NCBI GenBank assembly: GCA_944389455.1
Contig: CALXMK010000003.1
Span: forward strand, 1 to 64,000
Length of the DNA: 64,000 nucleotides
Direction: 5' to 3'
DNA from: an uncultured Verrucomicrobiota bacterium
GTDB lineage: Bacteria > Verrucomicrobiota > Verrucomicrobiia > Limisphaerales > UBA1412
Under the pieces are notes generated by a model. That model was not told the DNA's origin and searched no databases. It saw nothing but the letters and a program-made list of their open reading frames with translations. Of the stretch, positions 25,170 to 34,404 are shown piece after piece (positions within the stretch are counted from its first letter, which is position 1; each line of letters starts with the position of its first letter). A program made the translations under genes and the position numbers.

Positions 25170-26351
25170 CTTGGCAAAGTCAAGAGCGGTTATCCCGACT
25201 TCTTCCTTGAGTTTCTCGCAGCTGATCACAAATTCGTGCATACAGATGTCAGAAGAGTAAGCTGGGAAATGACCTTTGAGACGAGCCATCATATAGTTGG
25301 CGTTGAGAGCTGCCAATTGAGCTGCCAGACGGATTCCTTCAGCACCCAGTGTTTCGATGTAGGCCAGAGCTTTTATCATGACGAGGAAGTTTCCATAGAA
25401 AGTCTTAACGGTACCGATAGATTTATCTCCACCCGGGGTGAGGGAATAAACTCCGTCTTTTTCCGTTACGATAGGTCCAGGAAGGTAGGGAGCCAGTGCG
25501 GCTTTACAGCCGACAGGGCCTGAGCCAGGTCCGCCTCCGCCATGAGGCGTGCTGAATGTTTTATGGAGATTAAGATGGACAACATCGTAGCCCATATCTC
25601 CCGGGCGAATGAGTCCCATAATCGGGTTGAGATTGGCTCCATCGTAATAGAGGAGTCCACCCGCATCATGGACAATTTGGGCAATTTGGCGAATATTTTT
25701 ATCAAAGATACCAACCGTGTTGGGGTTGGTAAGCATGAGCGCAGCCGTATCTTCCCCAACGGCAGCTTTGAGCGCCTCGAGGTCTACACAGCCATCCGGA
25801 CCGGAGGGAATGTTTACGGTGATATAATCGTTCATTGCCGCTGAGGCCGGATTGGTACCATGGGCGGAATCCGGAACAATGATTTTATTGCGTTGGGGAT
25901 TACCGTGATCCAGATGGTAAGCGCGGATAAGCTGCAGGGCTGTGTATTCTCCATGAGCACCGGCGGCGGGTTGGAGTGTTATTTGATCCATTCCGGTAAT
26001 TTCAGCGAGTTTAGCCCCCAGAGTGTACATGAGTTTTAGTGCACCCTGAAGGGTTTTCTGCTCCTGTAGGGGATGGATTCCGGTAAAACCGGGCAGATTA
26101 GCGGCTTCTTCATTCAGTTTGGGATTGTATTTCATGGTGCATGATCCCAAAGGATAGAAGCCGTCATCGACACCATAAGCACGCTTGGAAAGCGCTGTAT
26201 AGTGACGGACCAAATCTATTTCTGCTACTTCAGGAAAGCGGAGCGGTTTTTCACGGAGAAGCTCAGGGGAGAGCTGGTAAAGAGGAACATCGCATTCTGG
26301 GAGTGACAGAGCTTGTCTGCCGGGGACGGATTTCTCAAAAATAGTTTTCAT
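24909..26351 (-). CDS. gcvPB: Glycine dehydrogenase (decarboxylating) subunit 2
   Basis: The 480-residue catalytic half of the P-protein of the glycine cleavage system. The PLP lysine lies in VHLNLHKTFSTPHGGGG. GSCTMKYNPKLNE and LQPAAGAHGEYT are conserved substrate and cofactor segments. The start overlaps the gcvPA stop by 4 bp (ATGA). The 3' 261 bp are duplicated at 16265-16525 because of the island insertion, but this copy is full length and keeps its native terminator, so it should function. Confidence 0.95.
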   Translation of the reverse strand: MKTIFEKSVPGRQALSLPECDVPLYQLSPELLREKPLRFPEVAEIDLVRHYTALSKRAYGVDDGFYPLGSCTMKYNPKLNEEAANLPGFTGIHPLQEQKTLQGALKLMYTLGAKLAEITGMDQITLQPAAGAHGEYTALQLIRAYHLDHGNPQRNKIIVPDSAHGTNPASAAMNDYITVNIPSGPDGCVDLEALKAAVGEDTAALMLTNPNTVGIFDKNIRQIAQIVHDAGGLLYYDGANLNPIMGLIRPGDMGYDVVHLNLHKTFSTPHGGGGPGSGPVGCKAALAPYLPGPIVTEKDGVYSLTPGGDKSIGTVKTFYGNFLVMIKALAYIETLGAEGIRLAAQLAALNANYMMARLKGHFPAYSSDICMHEFVISCEKLKEEVGITALDFAKALIDRGIHPPTIYFPLIVHEALMFEPTETESKQTLDQACDTILELLREAKADPAAFKQHPVKMPIGRPDEVTAARKPILVYTPASS

Positions 26352-27661
26352 GCTTTAATTTGTTTGAGGACATCAATGAGTTTTTGTATGTCTTCCCGAG
26401 TGTTGACTTCAGTGGCGCACCAGAGAGTTTGATATTCACCCAGCTTGAGTCCGGCAAGAATATTTTCCTGGGCACAGGCGTTAATAATGATATCGGCGGG
26501 GATTTGGCTTTTAATTACAAATTCGTTAAAGAATTCAGATTTATATTGGAGTTCAAAACCGGGCAGGCGTGTGATCTCTTGAGCCAGATAGTGGGCTTTG
26601 GAAAGAGATTGAACAGCAACCTGACGCATTCCTTCTTTACCTGCATAGGCCATATAGATAGCAGCTGTCAGGGCGCAATGGGCCTGATTAGAGCAGATGG
26701 AAGAGGATGCTTTTTCTCGGCGAATGTGCTGTTCGCGAGCCTGAAGAGTGAGAACATAAGCATCCTTTCCGGAGGCATCGTGGGTTTTTCCCACGATACG
26801 GCCCGGGATTTTGCGTGTAAGTTTTTCGGTAGTTCCGATGAATCCCAAATAAGGACCTCCAAAGGAAAGCGGCATTCCCAAAGGCTGGCCTTCACCAGTA
26901 ACGACATCGGCGCCGCAAGCTGCCGGGGTTTTCAGGAATGAACAGGCAAAAGGCTCTACCGACATAACGAAACCGCTTTTGTTTGCTTTGACTTTTTGGC
27001 CGATATCGGCGGCATTTTCGATAATGCCTAAATAGTTTGTTTGTGCTATGGCTACGGCAAAGACATCTTCAGTCAGTTTAGCAGTCAGATCTGAAATTGA
27101 AGTTTTGCCCTCTTCCAAAGCAATAAGCTCTATCTGAATACCCAAGGGAGTAAGATATGTTTTTATAACTTCTAGGGAACGAGGGTGCAGAGCCGAGGAG
27201 AGAAGAACTTTGTTTTTCTTTTTCTCACGCAGCATAAGAATGGCGTCTGCCAGTGCCGTGGAGCCATCATAAAGAGAGGCGTTGGAGACTTGCATCCCGG
27301 TCAGGTCGGCAATCATGCTCTGAAACTCAAAGATGCTCTGCAATATGCCTTGTGACATTTCTGCTTGGTAAGGGGTGTAGGCGGTGACAAATTCTTCTCG
27401 GCTAACAAGACTTTTGATAACGGAAGGAATATAATGACAATAGGCACCGGCACCGCGGAAGATAGAACCAAAGAGTTTGTTTTGGGATGCAAGCTCAGTA
27501 AAAAAGCGAATCACTTCCATTTGGCTTTTGCCGGGAGGAAGGTTTAGATTTTTGGTCCAGAGATCTTCAAAACCTGAGTAAAGATCTTCCAGACTCTTCA
27601 CTCCCACGGTATCAAGCATTGAGCGTATTTCCGAGGGAGTGTGAGGAGTGTAAGTAGACAT
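26348..27661 (-). CDS. gcvPA: Glycine dehydrogenase (decarboxylating) subunit 1
   Basis: The 437-residue N-terminal-type half of the split P-protein. It starts STYTPHTPSEIRSMLDTVGV, the usual start of the family, and carries FRGAGAYCHYIP, ASLYDGSTALADA and FGGPYLGFIGTTEKLTRKIP. With GcvPB it decarboxylates glycine and passes aminomethyl to lipoyl-GcvH. It is third in the order gcvT-gcvH-gcvPA-gcvPB. Confidence 0.96.
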   Translation of the reverse strand: MSTYTPHTPSEIRSMLDTVGVKSLEDLYSGFEDLWTKNLNLPPGKSQMEVIRFFTELASQNKLFGSIFRGAGAYCHYIPSVIKSLVSREEFVTAYTPYQAEMSQGILQSIFEFQSMIADLTGMQVSNASLYDGSTALADAILMLREKKKNKVLLSSALHPRSLEVIKTYLTPLGIQIELIALEEGKTSISDLTAKLTEDVFAVAIAQTNYLGIIENAADIGQKVKANKSGFVMSVEPFACSFLKTPAACGADVVTGEGQPLGMPLSFGGPYLGFIGTTEKLTRKIPGRIVGKTHDASGKDAYVLTLQAREQHIRREKASSSICSNQAHCALTAAIYMAYAGKEGMRQVAVQSLSKAHYLAQEITRLPGFELQYKSEFFNEFVIKSQIPADIIINACAQENILAGLKLGEYQTLWCATEVNTREDIQKLIDVLKQIKA

Positions 27662-27684
27662 AGAGGAGAGTGTGACGGATGCTC

Positions 27685-28038
27685 TTATTTAGCGATCAGC
27701 TTTTGATATTCTTCTTCGGAAAGGAGACCTTCAGCGGGAGCTGATGGGGTTACTTTAATCATCCAAGCATCATATGGGGCTTGATTGATCAATTCCGGCT
27801 GTGATTCCAAATCGGTATTGACTTCGGCAACCGTTCCGGAGACAGGGCTGAAAACTTCAGAGACACCTTTGACTGATTCTACATTCCCAAAAGCTTTTCC
27901 GGCTTCTACAGGATCTCCTACAGAGGGAAGTTCTACATAGACGATATCACCGAGTTCATGCTGTGCATAATCGGAAATACCGATTTTATTGCATTTTTCG
28001 CAATACCATTCGTGAGTTTTGAGAAATTTACGTTCCAT
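27685..28038 (-). CDS. gcvH: Glycine cleavage system H protein
   Basis: The 117-residue lipoyl carrier protein. The lipoylated lysine is in GNVESVKGVSEVFSPVSG. It starts MERKFLKTHEWYCEKCNK; the CEKCNK insert adds a Cys pair rarely seen in this family but does not disturb the core. Length is slightly below the common ~125. Confidence 0.95.
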   Translation of the reverse strand: MERKFLKTHEWYCEKCNKIGISDYAQHELGDIVYVELPSVGDPVEAGKAFGNVESVKGVSEVFSPVSGTVAEVNTDLESQPELINQAPYDAWMIKVTPSAPAEGLLSEEEYQKLIAK

Positions 28039-28071
28039 AATTATTCTCTGTTTATAAATGAATTCCGGGGT

Positions 28072-29151
28072 TTATTTATTTCTTTTATAGAAGGGGAGAG
28101 GGATGACCTCAGCCCGAAGTTTTCTGTTTCTGACTTCGACCAGAAGAGTCGAGTCGTTAAAATCTTTTGTGACACGGATCATGCCGACAGCGTGTCCTAA
28201 AGTAGGACAGTGAGTCCCGGAGGTAACATGTCCAATGGGATTACCGGCGGTGTCAAAAATAGGGCAATGTTCACGAGCAATGCCTCGATCAATCATTTTA
28301 ATTCCCAAACGTTTAAATTGGGCTTGGTTTTCTTCCAGCGCTTTTTTACCAATAAAATTGGCCTTGTTCATCTTAATGGCGAAGTCAAGACCGAGTTCAT
28401 GACAGAGAGTTTCTTCATTCATTTCATGACCGTATAGAGGCATAGCCGCTTCCAAACGCAGTGTGTCACGGGCGCCCAGTCCGGCAGGGATCATTCCATA
28501 TTTAGAGCCGTGCTCCATCAGGATATCAAAAAGGCGTTCAGCGAAAGGATTAGCACAATAGAGCTCAAAACCATCTTCTCCGGTATATCCCGTGCGAGAG
28601 ATAAGAATTTTTTCGTTTTCAAGTAATGTGGAGGTGAAGGTATAATATTTGGAGGGAATATCGGTTTCGGAGATAAATTCGCGAATAATTTGTAAGGAGG
28701 CAGGTCCCTGAAGCGCGAGCTGAGAGGTTTTGGCACTGGCGTTTTCAAATTGTGTATTTCCAAGCAGATGTGATTCTATCCAATCGGCATCTTTCTGCAT
28801 GTTAGCGGCATTGACGACAATGAGATATTCTTCTGCCCCAACACGGTAGATTAGAATATCATCCTTTACGCCGCCGTTTTCATTAGGAAGAAGAGAGTAT
28901 CGGACGCCGCCCTCTTTGAGCGTAGTAATATCGTTCGTAACAAGATTTTGAATGGTATTAAAGGCATCCTTGCCTCGGAGCCATATTTCACCCATGTGAG
29001 AGACATCAAAGAGTCCGGCTTTTTGGCGGACTGCATTATGTTCAGCTATTACTCCAGCACCTTCAAATTGGACAGGGAGTTCATAGCCGGCGAAATCGAC
29101 CATTCTGCCGCCCAAGGCGACGAGTTTGTGATAAAAGGGAGTCCTCAGCAT
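28072..29151 (-). CDS. gcvT: Aminomethyltransferase (glycine cleavage T protein)
   Basis: The 359-residue folate-dependent T protein. It starts RTPFYHKLVALGGRMVDFAG, with FDVSHMGEIWLRG near residue 50 and RTGYTGEDGFELYC, the family signature, near the middle. GLGARDTLRLEAAMPLYGHE completes the folate pocket. It is the first gene of the operon; a promoter and three copies of an 8-bp motif lie upstream. Confidence 0.96.
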   Translation of the reverse strand: MLRTPFYHKLVALGGRMVDFAGYELPVQFEGAGVIAEHNAVRQKAGLFDVSHMGEIWLRGKDAFNTIQNLVTNDITTLKEGGVRYSLLPNENGGVKDDILIYRVGAEEYLIVVNAANMQKDADWIESHLLGNTQFENASAKTSQLALQGPASLQIIREFISETDIPSKYYTFTSTLLENEKILISRTGYTGEDGFELYCANPFAERLFDILMEHGSKYGMIPAGLGARDTLRLEAAMPLYGHEMNEETLCHELGLDFAIKMNKANFIGKKALEENQAQFKRLGIKMIDRGIAREHCPIFDTAGNPIGHVTSGTHCPTLGHAVGMIRVTKDFNDSTLLVEVRNRKLRAEVIPLPFYKRNK

Positions 29152-29212
29152 AAGTATTTCTTTCTGTTTTAACTATTGTTCATTCTAGAGAACTGAACAG
29201 ATCCTGGTTGGT

Positions 29213-29240
29213 ATTGTATAGGTTCAGTTTTTTTTGTCGA
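29213..29240 (-). promoter_or_regulatory. Candidate promoter of the gcv operon
   Basis: On the minus strand TCGACA (29240-29235), a 16-bp spacer and TACAAT (29218-29213). The motif GTTCAGTT occurs three times around it: 29222-29229, 29254-29261 and inverted at 29191-29198. No glycine riboswitch fold is evident. Confidence 0.5.
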
Positions 29241-29306
29241 GTCTTACTTGTTTGTTCAGTTGACAAAAACGGTTCGGAGAAATTCTCTTTCTGAAGAATC
29301 TATTGT

Positions 29307-30323
29307 CTATAATTGATGTTTGGATTTATTAAGGAGGAGACAGCGGCAGAGATGTGGAGGAAAGGAGGACGATGAAGACTGTATGGGAGAGAGAAGCGGA
29401 GAGCGTTTGGAACATTCTGATTGAGACAGAGGACAGCGAGGATGGAAACGGCATCCAGACGGCATAGCGTTAAGGGGGGGAACTTGTCCTTTGATTGTGT
29501 GGAGTTGATCTGAGGTTGAAGAGACTGAGGGGATTGAGGAGAGCAGTGCTTGAGTATAAGGGTGGGAGGGAGTATCCAGAATAGAGCGTGTAGAGCCTGT
29601 TTCGACAATTTGTCCTGCGTACATTACGGCGACTCTATTAGCCAGTTGAGAAACAATTCCCAAGTTATGAGTAATGAGCAGAATACTCATTTTACGGGTT
29701 TGACGCAGTGTATGAATGAGGTGAAGAATTTGTGCCTGAATGGTGACATCAAGTGCGGTAGTGGGTTCATCCGCAATAAGGAGTTTTGGCTGACTGGCAA
29801 GCGCCATAGCGATCATGGCTCGTTGTTTCATTCCCCCGGAAAGTTGATGAGGATATTCATTGATTCGTATTTCTGGGGAAGGAATCCCGACTTCAGCAAG
29901 AGCTTGTATACAGGTTTGTTTGTTGGCATTTTGTGGGTTATGCAGGCGAAGTGTTTCCAGAATCTGTTTGCCGATAGTCATTGTTGGCGGAAGAGCTACG
30001 GATGGATCCTGAAAAATATAGCTGATCGTCTTGCCGCGGATTTGTCTAAGTTCTCGTTTATTGAGGGAGAAAATATCTCGTCCTTCCAGGAGAATTTTTC
30101 CGGACAAATGCAGTACAGATGGAATGAGTCTGGCAATAGAGAGAGCTGTGATGCTTTTACCGCAGCCGCTTTCACCTACCAGACTGACAATTTCTCCCGG
30201 GTAGATGGAGAGGGAGAATTTATCTACTGCGCAGAGTATTCCTTCTTCGGTTTGAAAACCAAGAGATAGATCTTTAATTTCTAGTAAAGGGTCAGAAAAA
30301 TATGAACCTGGAGTGTGTGACAT
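29307..30323 (-). CDS. Oligo/dipeptide-type ABC transporter ATP-binding protein
   Basis: A 338-residue ATPase of the DppD/OppD type. Walker A is GESGCGKS, the signature HQLSGGMKQRAMIAMALAS, and Walker B LLIADEPTTALD. The C-terminal oligopeptide-family extension carries PSHPYTQALLSSIP and the Cys cluster GCRFHPRCP...QSEC, likely an Fe-S or Zn site. No permease, binding protein or second ATPase is adjacent, so its partners lie elsewhere, or it is the last gene of a split system. Confidence 0.9.
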   Translation of the reverse strand: MSHTPGSYFSDPLLEIKDLSLGFQTEEGILCAVDKFSLSIYPGEIVSLVGESGCGKSITALSIARLIPSVLHLSGKILLEGRDIFSLNKRELRQIRGKTISYIFQDPSVALPPTMTIGKQILETLRLHNPQNANKQTCIQALAEVGIPSPEIRINEYPHQLSGGMKQRAMIAMALASQPKLLIADEPTTALDVTIQAQILHLIHTLRQTRKMSILLITHNLGIVSQLANRVAVMYAGQIVETGSTRSILDTPSHPYTQALLSSIPSVSSTSDQLHTIKGQVPPLNAMPSGCRFHPRCPLSQSECSKRSPLLSPIQSSSSSFPPHLCRCLLLNKSKHQL

Positions 30324-30347
30324 GAAAATGGGTGAAAAATTGAATGT

Positions 30348-30388
30348 AAGAGGCCGCTCCGAGATAAGAATCTTCGCGGCGGCCTCTT
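30348..30388 (-). terminator. Hairpin after the oxidoreductase gene
   Basis: AAGAGGCCGC (30348-30357) pairs perfectly with GCGGCCTCTT (30379-30388). The tail after it on the minus strand is not strongly T-rich. Confidence 0.6.
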
Positions 30389-30410
30389 GAATAAGTTTCT
30401 TAAGAAGGGA

Positions 30411-31517
30411 TTAGATCTTTACCCAGGAACCTTTTTGGGAACCTTTGTACATTGCTTCCATCACTGCAACGCGGGCAGCGGCTTCCATTGGTTTAACCAG
30501 AGGTTGTTCTTTGCCGCGAACAGCGTCAATAAATTGATGAATCGGCAGTTGAGGTGCTTTGGGCAGTTTGGTCCATGGCTCACGTCCATCGGCTCCCTCT
30601 ACTTTATTAGAGCGGAAATAGAGATCTCCGCGGTCGATAATAGCATGACCTTCCGTTCCGGAGATGATCAAGGTAACAGGGCACTCAATGTCTACCCAAC
30701 CAGCTGTAAGTGTAGCACTAACATTATTGGTAAAGTGAATAAGACCTTGTCCCATTTCATCTGTTTCACCATAGTTGCCGACAGCGACTTGAATATCGGC
30801 AGTGGCTTTTTCCACATCACCAAAGATCCACATCAAGATATCAAGCATATGAGTGCCTAGGTCGCCAAAACCACCGCAACCAGATTGTTTGACATCAGCC
30901 ATCCAGCGCCAGTCGGTATCAAACCAGTGTCCTAGAGAGCCACTGTGGCAATTCCATGCGCTAGCACGGGTAATTTTACCAAAAGCACCTTCTGCAACCA
31001 TTTGTTTAAGGAATATATGTTTGGGATCGGTGCGCATAAAATAGCCAGTAGTAAAGAGTATGCCTGCTTTTTCGATATCTTCAGCCATGGCATAACTGTC
31101 TTTGGCAGAGATGCCGAGTGGTTTTTCGATAAAGGCATGTTTTTTGGCTTTGGCGGCTCCTTCTACCAACGGTTGATGACGGTTGGTTTCAGAGCAAATG
31201 ACAACGGCTTGAACTTCGGGGTCGTTCCAGATTTTATCGGGGCTATCACTTATTGCTTCGCAAGAATGGAATTTAGCCCAATTTTCAGCGCGTTTAGGAT
31301 TATAGTCGTAGCAGTATTTGACACGGACATCCTTCCTTTCTTTCATTTTGTTCATGAAGTCTGGGGTATGGATGTGAGCGCAGCCGACAAAGGCGATCGT
31401 AGTTTGAATTGTAGAATCGGATTCAGCATTGACAATGGCAGAAGGCATCATTGCTGCAGCTGTTCCCAGAATGGCCGCAGATTTAACGAAATCCCGGCGA
31501 GATAATTTATTATTCAT
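30411..31517 (-). CDS. Tat-exported Gfo/Idh/MocA-family oxidoreductase
   Basis: A 368-residue NAD(P)-dependent sugar oxidoreductase-like protein. The N-terminus LSRRDFVKSAAILGTAAAMM is a twin-arginine signal. The Rossmann start TTIAFVGCAHIHTPDFM is unusual, as the glycine-rich loop is weak. AFIEKPLG is the family's conserved EKP motif and the C-terminal beta-sheet includes GTEGHAIIDRGDLYF. Tat export fits a cofactor bound before transport. The substrate is unknown; relatives in this phylum accompany sugar degradation. Confidence 0.85.
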   Translation of the reverse strand: MNNKLSRRDFVKSAAILGTAAAMMPSAIVNAESDSTIQTTIAFVGCAHIHTPDFMNKMKERKDVRVKYCYDYNPKRAENWAKFHSCEAISDSPDKIWNDPEVQAVVICSETNRHQPLVEGAAKAKKHAFIEKPLGISAKDSYAMAEDIEKAGILFTTGYFMRTDPKHIFLKQMVAEGAFGKITRASAWNCHSGSLGHWFDTDWRWMADVKQSGCGGFGDLGTHMLDILMWIFGDVEKATADIQVAVGNYGETDEMGQGLIHFTNNVSATLTAGWVDIECPVTLIISGTEGHAIIDRGDLYFRSNKVEGADGREPWTKLPKAPQLPIHQFIDAVRGKEQPLVKPMEAAARVAVMEAMYKGSQKGSWVKI

Positions 31518-31563
31518 ATATGGTGTATATCAATTAATAGGTTATTATTAAATCATTTTAGTA

Positions 31564-32298
31564 TTACTTCAATCCCAGAACATCTTGCATAGAGTAGAGT
31601 CCAGGGGATTGAGTTAGAGCCCATTGAGCAGCACGAAGTGCCCCATTAGCAAATGTTTCTCGGCTAGAGGCTTTATGAGTCAGTTCAACTCGTTCGCCTT
31701 GGGATGCAAAGATGACAGTATGATCTCCTACAACATCTCCACCCCGCAGGGAATGCATTCCAATTTCATCACAAGAGCGTTCTCCAACAAGACCTTGACG
31801 GCCGTGGCGAGCAATTTGCTCGTATTGTTTGCCACGGACTTCTGCCAGAATTCGGCCGAGAGTGTCGGCAGTACCGCTGGGAGCATCTTTTTTATGACGA
31901 TGGTGCATTTCGACAATCTCAATGTCAAAATCAGGGCCCAGTATTTCAGCCGTTTTACGTGCGAGCCAAAAGAGAGTATTGACTCCTGTGGAGTAATTGG
32001 AGGTCCAGACAATCGGGATTTTCTGAGCGATTTGTCTGAGTGTCTCTTTTTCTTCCGGAGTATGTCCAGTAGTACCAATGACAAGAGGTTTGCCGCTGCT
32101 CATACAAAGTTCGGCCACTTGTACAGTAACGGAGTGAAAACTGAAGTCGATAATTACATCCGCCGCGGATATTGCTGAATTCAGATCATCTCCAATATCT
32201 GCCGCAGCAACTGCTTCAATATCAGAAATCTTAGCAGCACAAGATAGGAGCATTTGTCCCATCCTCCCTTTGGAACCGATAATGGCAACTTTTACCAT
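31564..32298 (-). CDS. dapB: 4-hydroxy-tetrahydrodipicolinate reductase
   Basis: A ~244-residue enzyme of the lysine/diaminopimelate pathway. The NAD(P) loop is VAIIGSKGRMGQ; the start at 32298 is chosen because this loop begins the family. The signature EMHHRHKKDAPSGTA contains the catalytic His/Lys. Its start overlaps the dapA stop by 7 bp. Confidence 0.96.
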   Translation of the reverse strand: MVKVAIIGSKGRMGQMLLSCAAKISDIEAVAAADIGDDLNSAISAADVIIDFSFHSVTVQVAELCMSSGKPLVIGTTGHTPEEKETLRQIAQKIPIVWTSNYSTGVNTLFWLARKTAEILGPDFDIEIVEMHHRHKKDAPSGTADTLGRILAEVRGKQYEQIARHGRQGLVGERSCDEIGMHSLRGGDVVGDHTVIFASQGERVELTHKASSRETFANGALRAAQWALTQSPGLYSMQDVLGLK

Positions 32299-33197
32299 GA
32301 TACTTCTTCGTGTTCGATATCGATTAGCCCTAGATGTTCTAAAGTGGCTTTGACAATGGCTCTGTTTTTCTGAGAAAGAGGGCAAAGAGGAAGTCTGAGG
32401 TCTTCATGACATTTCTTCATCATGGCTAGAGCGGATTTAACAGGAACCGGATTGGTTTCCACAAAGAGATTTTTGAATAGCGTGTAGTATTTCTGATGAA
32501 TTTCCAGAGCTTCATTGAACTTGCCCGAGGCATAGGCATTTACCATTGCCTTGAGTTCAGCAGGAATAATATTGGAAGCTACACTGACGACTCCGGCTGC
32601 TCCTACTGACATAAAGGGCAGTGTTAATGCATCATCTCCACAGAGAATGGAAAAATTAGGGTCTTTTACGGCTGCGCGGAGTTGACTTACTCGATCAACA
32701 TCCCCACCTGCTTCTTTGATTCCAACGATATTTTTGCAATTTTCTACCAAGCGCTTGACTGTTTCAACTCCAATTTCAATTCCGCAGCGACTGGGAATAC
32801 TGTAAAGAACCAGAGGCAGGTTGGTCGATTTAGAGATAGCGGTAAAATGTTCAAATAAACCTTCTTGAGTGGGTTTGTTATAGTAGGGAGCGATCAGCAG
32901 AGAAGCGTCGGCTCCTATTTTTTCGGCGTTGACAGTATAATAAATCGCTTCGGCAGTGCTATTTGCACCGGTTCCGGCAATGACTTTGATTTTTTTGTCA
33001 GCAGCGCGTACTGCTAGGCCGATGACACGAAGATGCTCTTCCGAGGTGAGGGTAGGAGCTTCACCTGTGCTGCCTACAGGGACAATTCCATCTACCTCTT
33101 TTTGGATTTGTTCCTGAATCATAGCTACATAAGCGTCTTCATCTACTTTCCCATCTTTAAACGGGGTTACTAATGCCGTATAAACACCTTTAAACAT
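32292..33197 (-). CDS. dapA: 4-hydroxy-tetrahydrodipicolinate synthase
   Basis: A 301-residue TIM-barrel lyase that joins pyruvate and aspartate semialdehyde. The start at 33197 gives MFKGVYTALVTPFKDG; the frame is open 12 codons upstream without family similarity. VPVGSTGEAPTLT binds substrate, the Tyr is in LVLYSIPSRCG and the Schiff-base Lys in IVGIKEAGGD. It is the middle gene of dapF-dapA-dapB. Confidence 0.96.
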   Translation of the reverse strand: MFKGVYTALVTPFKDGKVDEDAYVAMIQEQIQKEVDGIVPVGSTGEAPTLTSEEHLRVIGLAVRAADKKIKVIAGTGANSTAEAIYYTVNAEKIGADASLLIAPYYNKPTQEGLFEHFTAISKSTNLPLVLYSIPSRCGIEIGVETVKRLVENCKNIVGIKEAGGDVDRVSQLRAAVKDPNFSILCGDDALTLPFMSVGAAGVVSVASNIIPAELKAMVNAYASGKFNEALEIHQKYYTLFKNLFVETNPVPVKSALAMMKKCHEDLRLPLCPLSQKNRAIVKATLEHLGLIDIEHEEVSW

Positions 33198-33222
33198 AAG
33201 AATTAATCTTGTCTTCTGGTTA

Positions 33223-34032
33223 CTAGATTTCAATTCGTCCGGTAAAGCATACCTCTGCCGGTCCTGTTAAATTTACGTTATAAAACCGAGTTCCATCCCA
33301 TTGGAAACCCACTTGCAGAATATCTCCTCCCTGAGTTAGCACTTTTATTGGAGAGGAGAGATTGAAGACTCGTGCTGTAATCAACGCAGAGGCTGTTACA
33401 CCGGTTCCGCAAGCCAAAGTCTCATCTTCCACCCCACGTTCATAGGTGCGTACACGAATACTTTGATCGGGCATAAGCTGAACAAAATTGACATTTGTTC
33501 CACGCGGTTCAAAATGTTTATGGTATCTTAGCGCAGCACCCCAGAGCTTGACAGGAATGGAATTGATATCTTTGACGAAGTGGATCGCGTGAGGGACTCC
33601 TGTGTTGATGGAGTGAACTTCACCCGATTGGTCTTCCCAAGAAAGGTTTGTTCCGATAGAAAGATCGATAGGTTGAGTGAGAGAGACCTTAACCAGATTA
33701 TTTACAAATTCTGCGTGAATAATTCCGGCCAGAGTTTCAAAGGAAAAAGGAACGGTTTTTTGAGTTAGAAGCTGAACAAATTTTGCAAAACAGCGGGAAC
33801 CATTACCACACATTTCAGCCTGACTGCCATCACTGTTATAAAATTTCCAAGCGTAATCGGCTTTACCATTTTTACAGTTTTCCAACAAAATTAACCCATC
33901 TGCACCGATTCCACGTTGTCTATGACATAAACGAGAGATTTCTTTTTCTGAGAAGATCAAATCTCTTTCACGATTGTCGATTAGTACAAAATCGTTGCCG
34001 GCTCCGTTCATTTTAGTAAACTCAACCAACAT
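33223..34032 (-). CDS. dapF: Diaminopimelate epimerase
   Basis: A 269-residue racemase that makes meso-DAP for peptidoglycan and lysine. Both catalytic cysteines are visible, in AEMCGNGSRCFAKF and DETLACGTGVTASA. FTKMNGAGNDFVLID opens the family. It is the first gene of the dap cluster, with a promoter directly upstream. Confidence 0.96.
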   Translation of the reverse strand: MLVEFTKMNGAGNDFVLIDNRERDLIFSEKEISRLCHRQRGIGADGLILLENCKNGKADYAWKFYNSDGSQAEMCGNGSRCFAKFVQLLTQKTVPFSFETLAGIIHAEFVNNLVKVSLTQPIDLSIGTNLSWEDQSGEVHSINTGVPHAIHFVKDINSIPVKLWGAALRYHKHFEPRGTNVNFVQLMPDQSIRVRTYERGVEDETLACGTGVTASALITARVFNLSSPIKVLTQGGDILQVGFQWDGTRFYNVNLTGPAEVCFTGRIEI

Positions 34033-34044
34033 AAACGCAGGAGT

Positions 34045-34073
34045 ATTCTAACTAGATGTGTTTCTAAAGTCAA
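34045..34073 (-). promoter_or_regulatory. Promoter of dapF (short leader)
   Basis: On the minus strand TTGACT (34073-34068), a 17-bp spacer and TAGAAT (34050-34045). The -10 box ends 12 bp before the dapF ATG, so the 5' leader would be only about 5-6 nt. Confidence 0.65.
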
Positions 34074-34281
34074 AGCTCGGTTTACTATTTCTGAAAAGAG
34101 GTTTGAATTATTTTATAACAAATCCCCGTAATAAGATTATACATTTATTGAGGAATGTTTTTTATGATAAAATAATGGCAAAAGAGTGAAGAAAAAATCA
34201 AGAACTTGCTTTTTAATATGATTTTTGTTATTCAAGAAAAGGTATTGCCGCTCTGCATAGAGCGATCATTAAAATGTGTGT

Positions 34282-34357
34282 GGTCCCGTAGCTCAAATGG
34301 ATAGAGCAGCGGTTTCCTAAACCGTAGATCGGGGTTCAATTCCCTGCGGGGCTACCA
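34282..34357 (+). tRNA. tRNA-Arg (anticodon CCT)
   Basis: A 76-nt cloverleaf. The acceptor GGTCCCG pairs with CGGGGCT (two G-T pairs), the D stem GCTC/GAGC is perfect, and the anticodon stem GCGGT/ACCGT closes the loop TTCCTAA. The T arm is GGGG-TTCAATT-CCC-type, discriminator A and encoded CCA. Anticodon CCT reads AGG. Confidence 0.95.
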
Positions 34358-34404
34358 TTTTTATCTCTTCTTCTCTTTTTTGTTTTAAATCGGGTAAAGT
34401 ATTT

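Noticed and set aside
29152..29306. Glycine riboswitch upstream of gcvT
   Set aside because: No tandem aptamer-like conserved core could be seen in the short leader.
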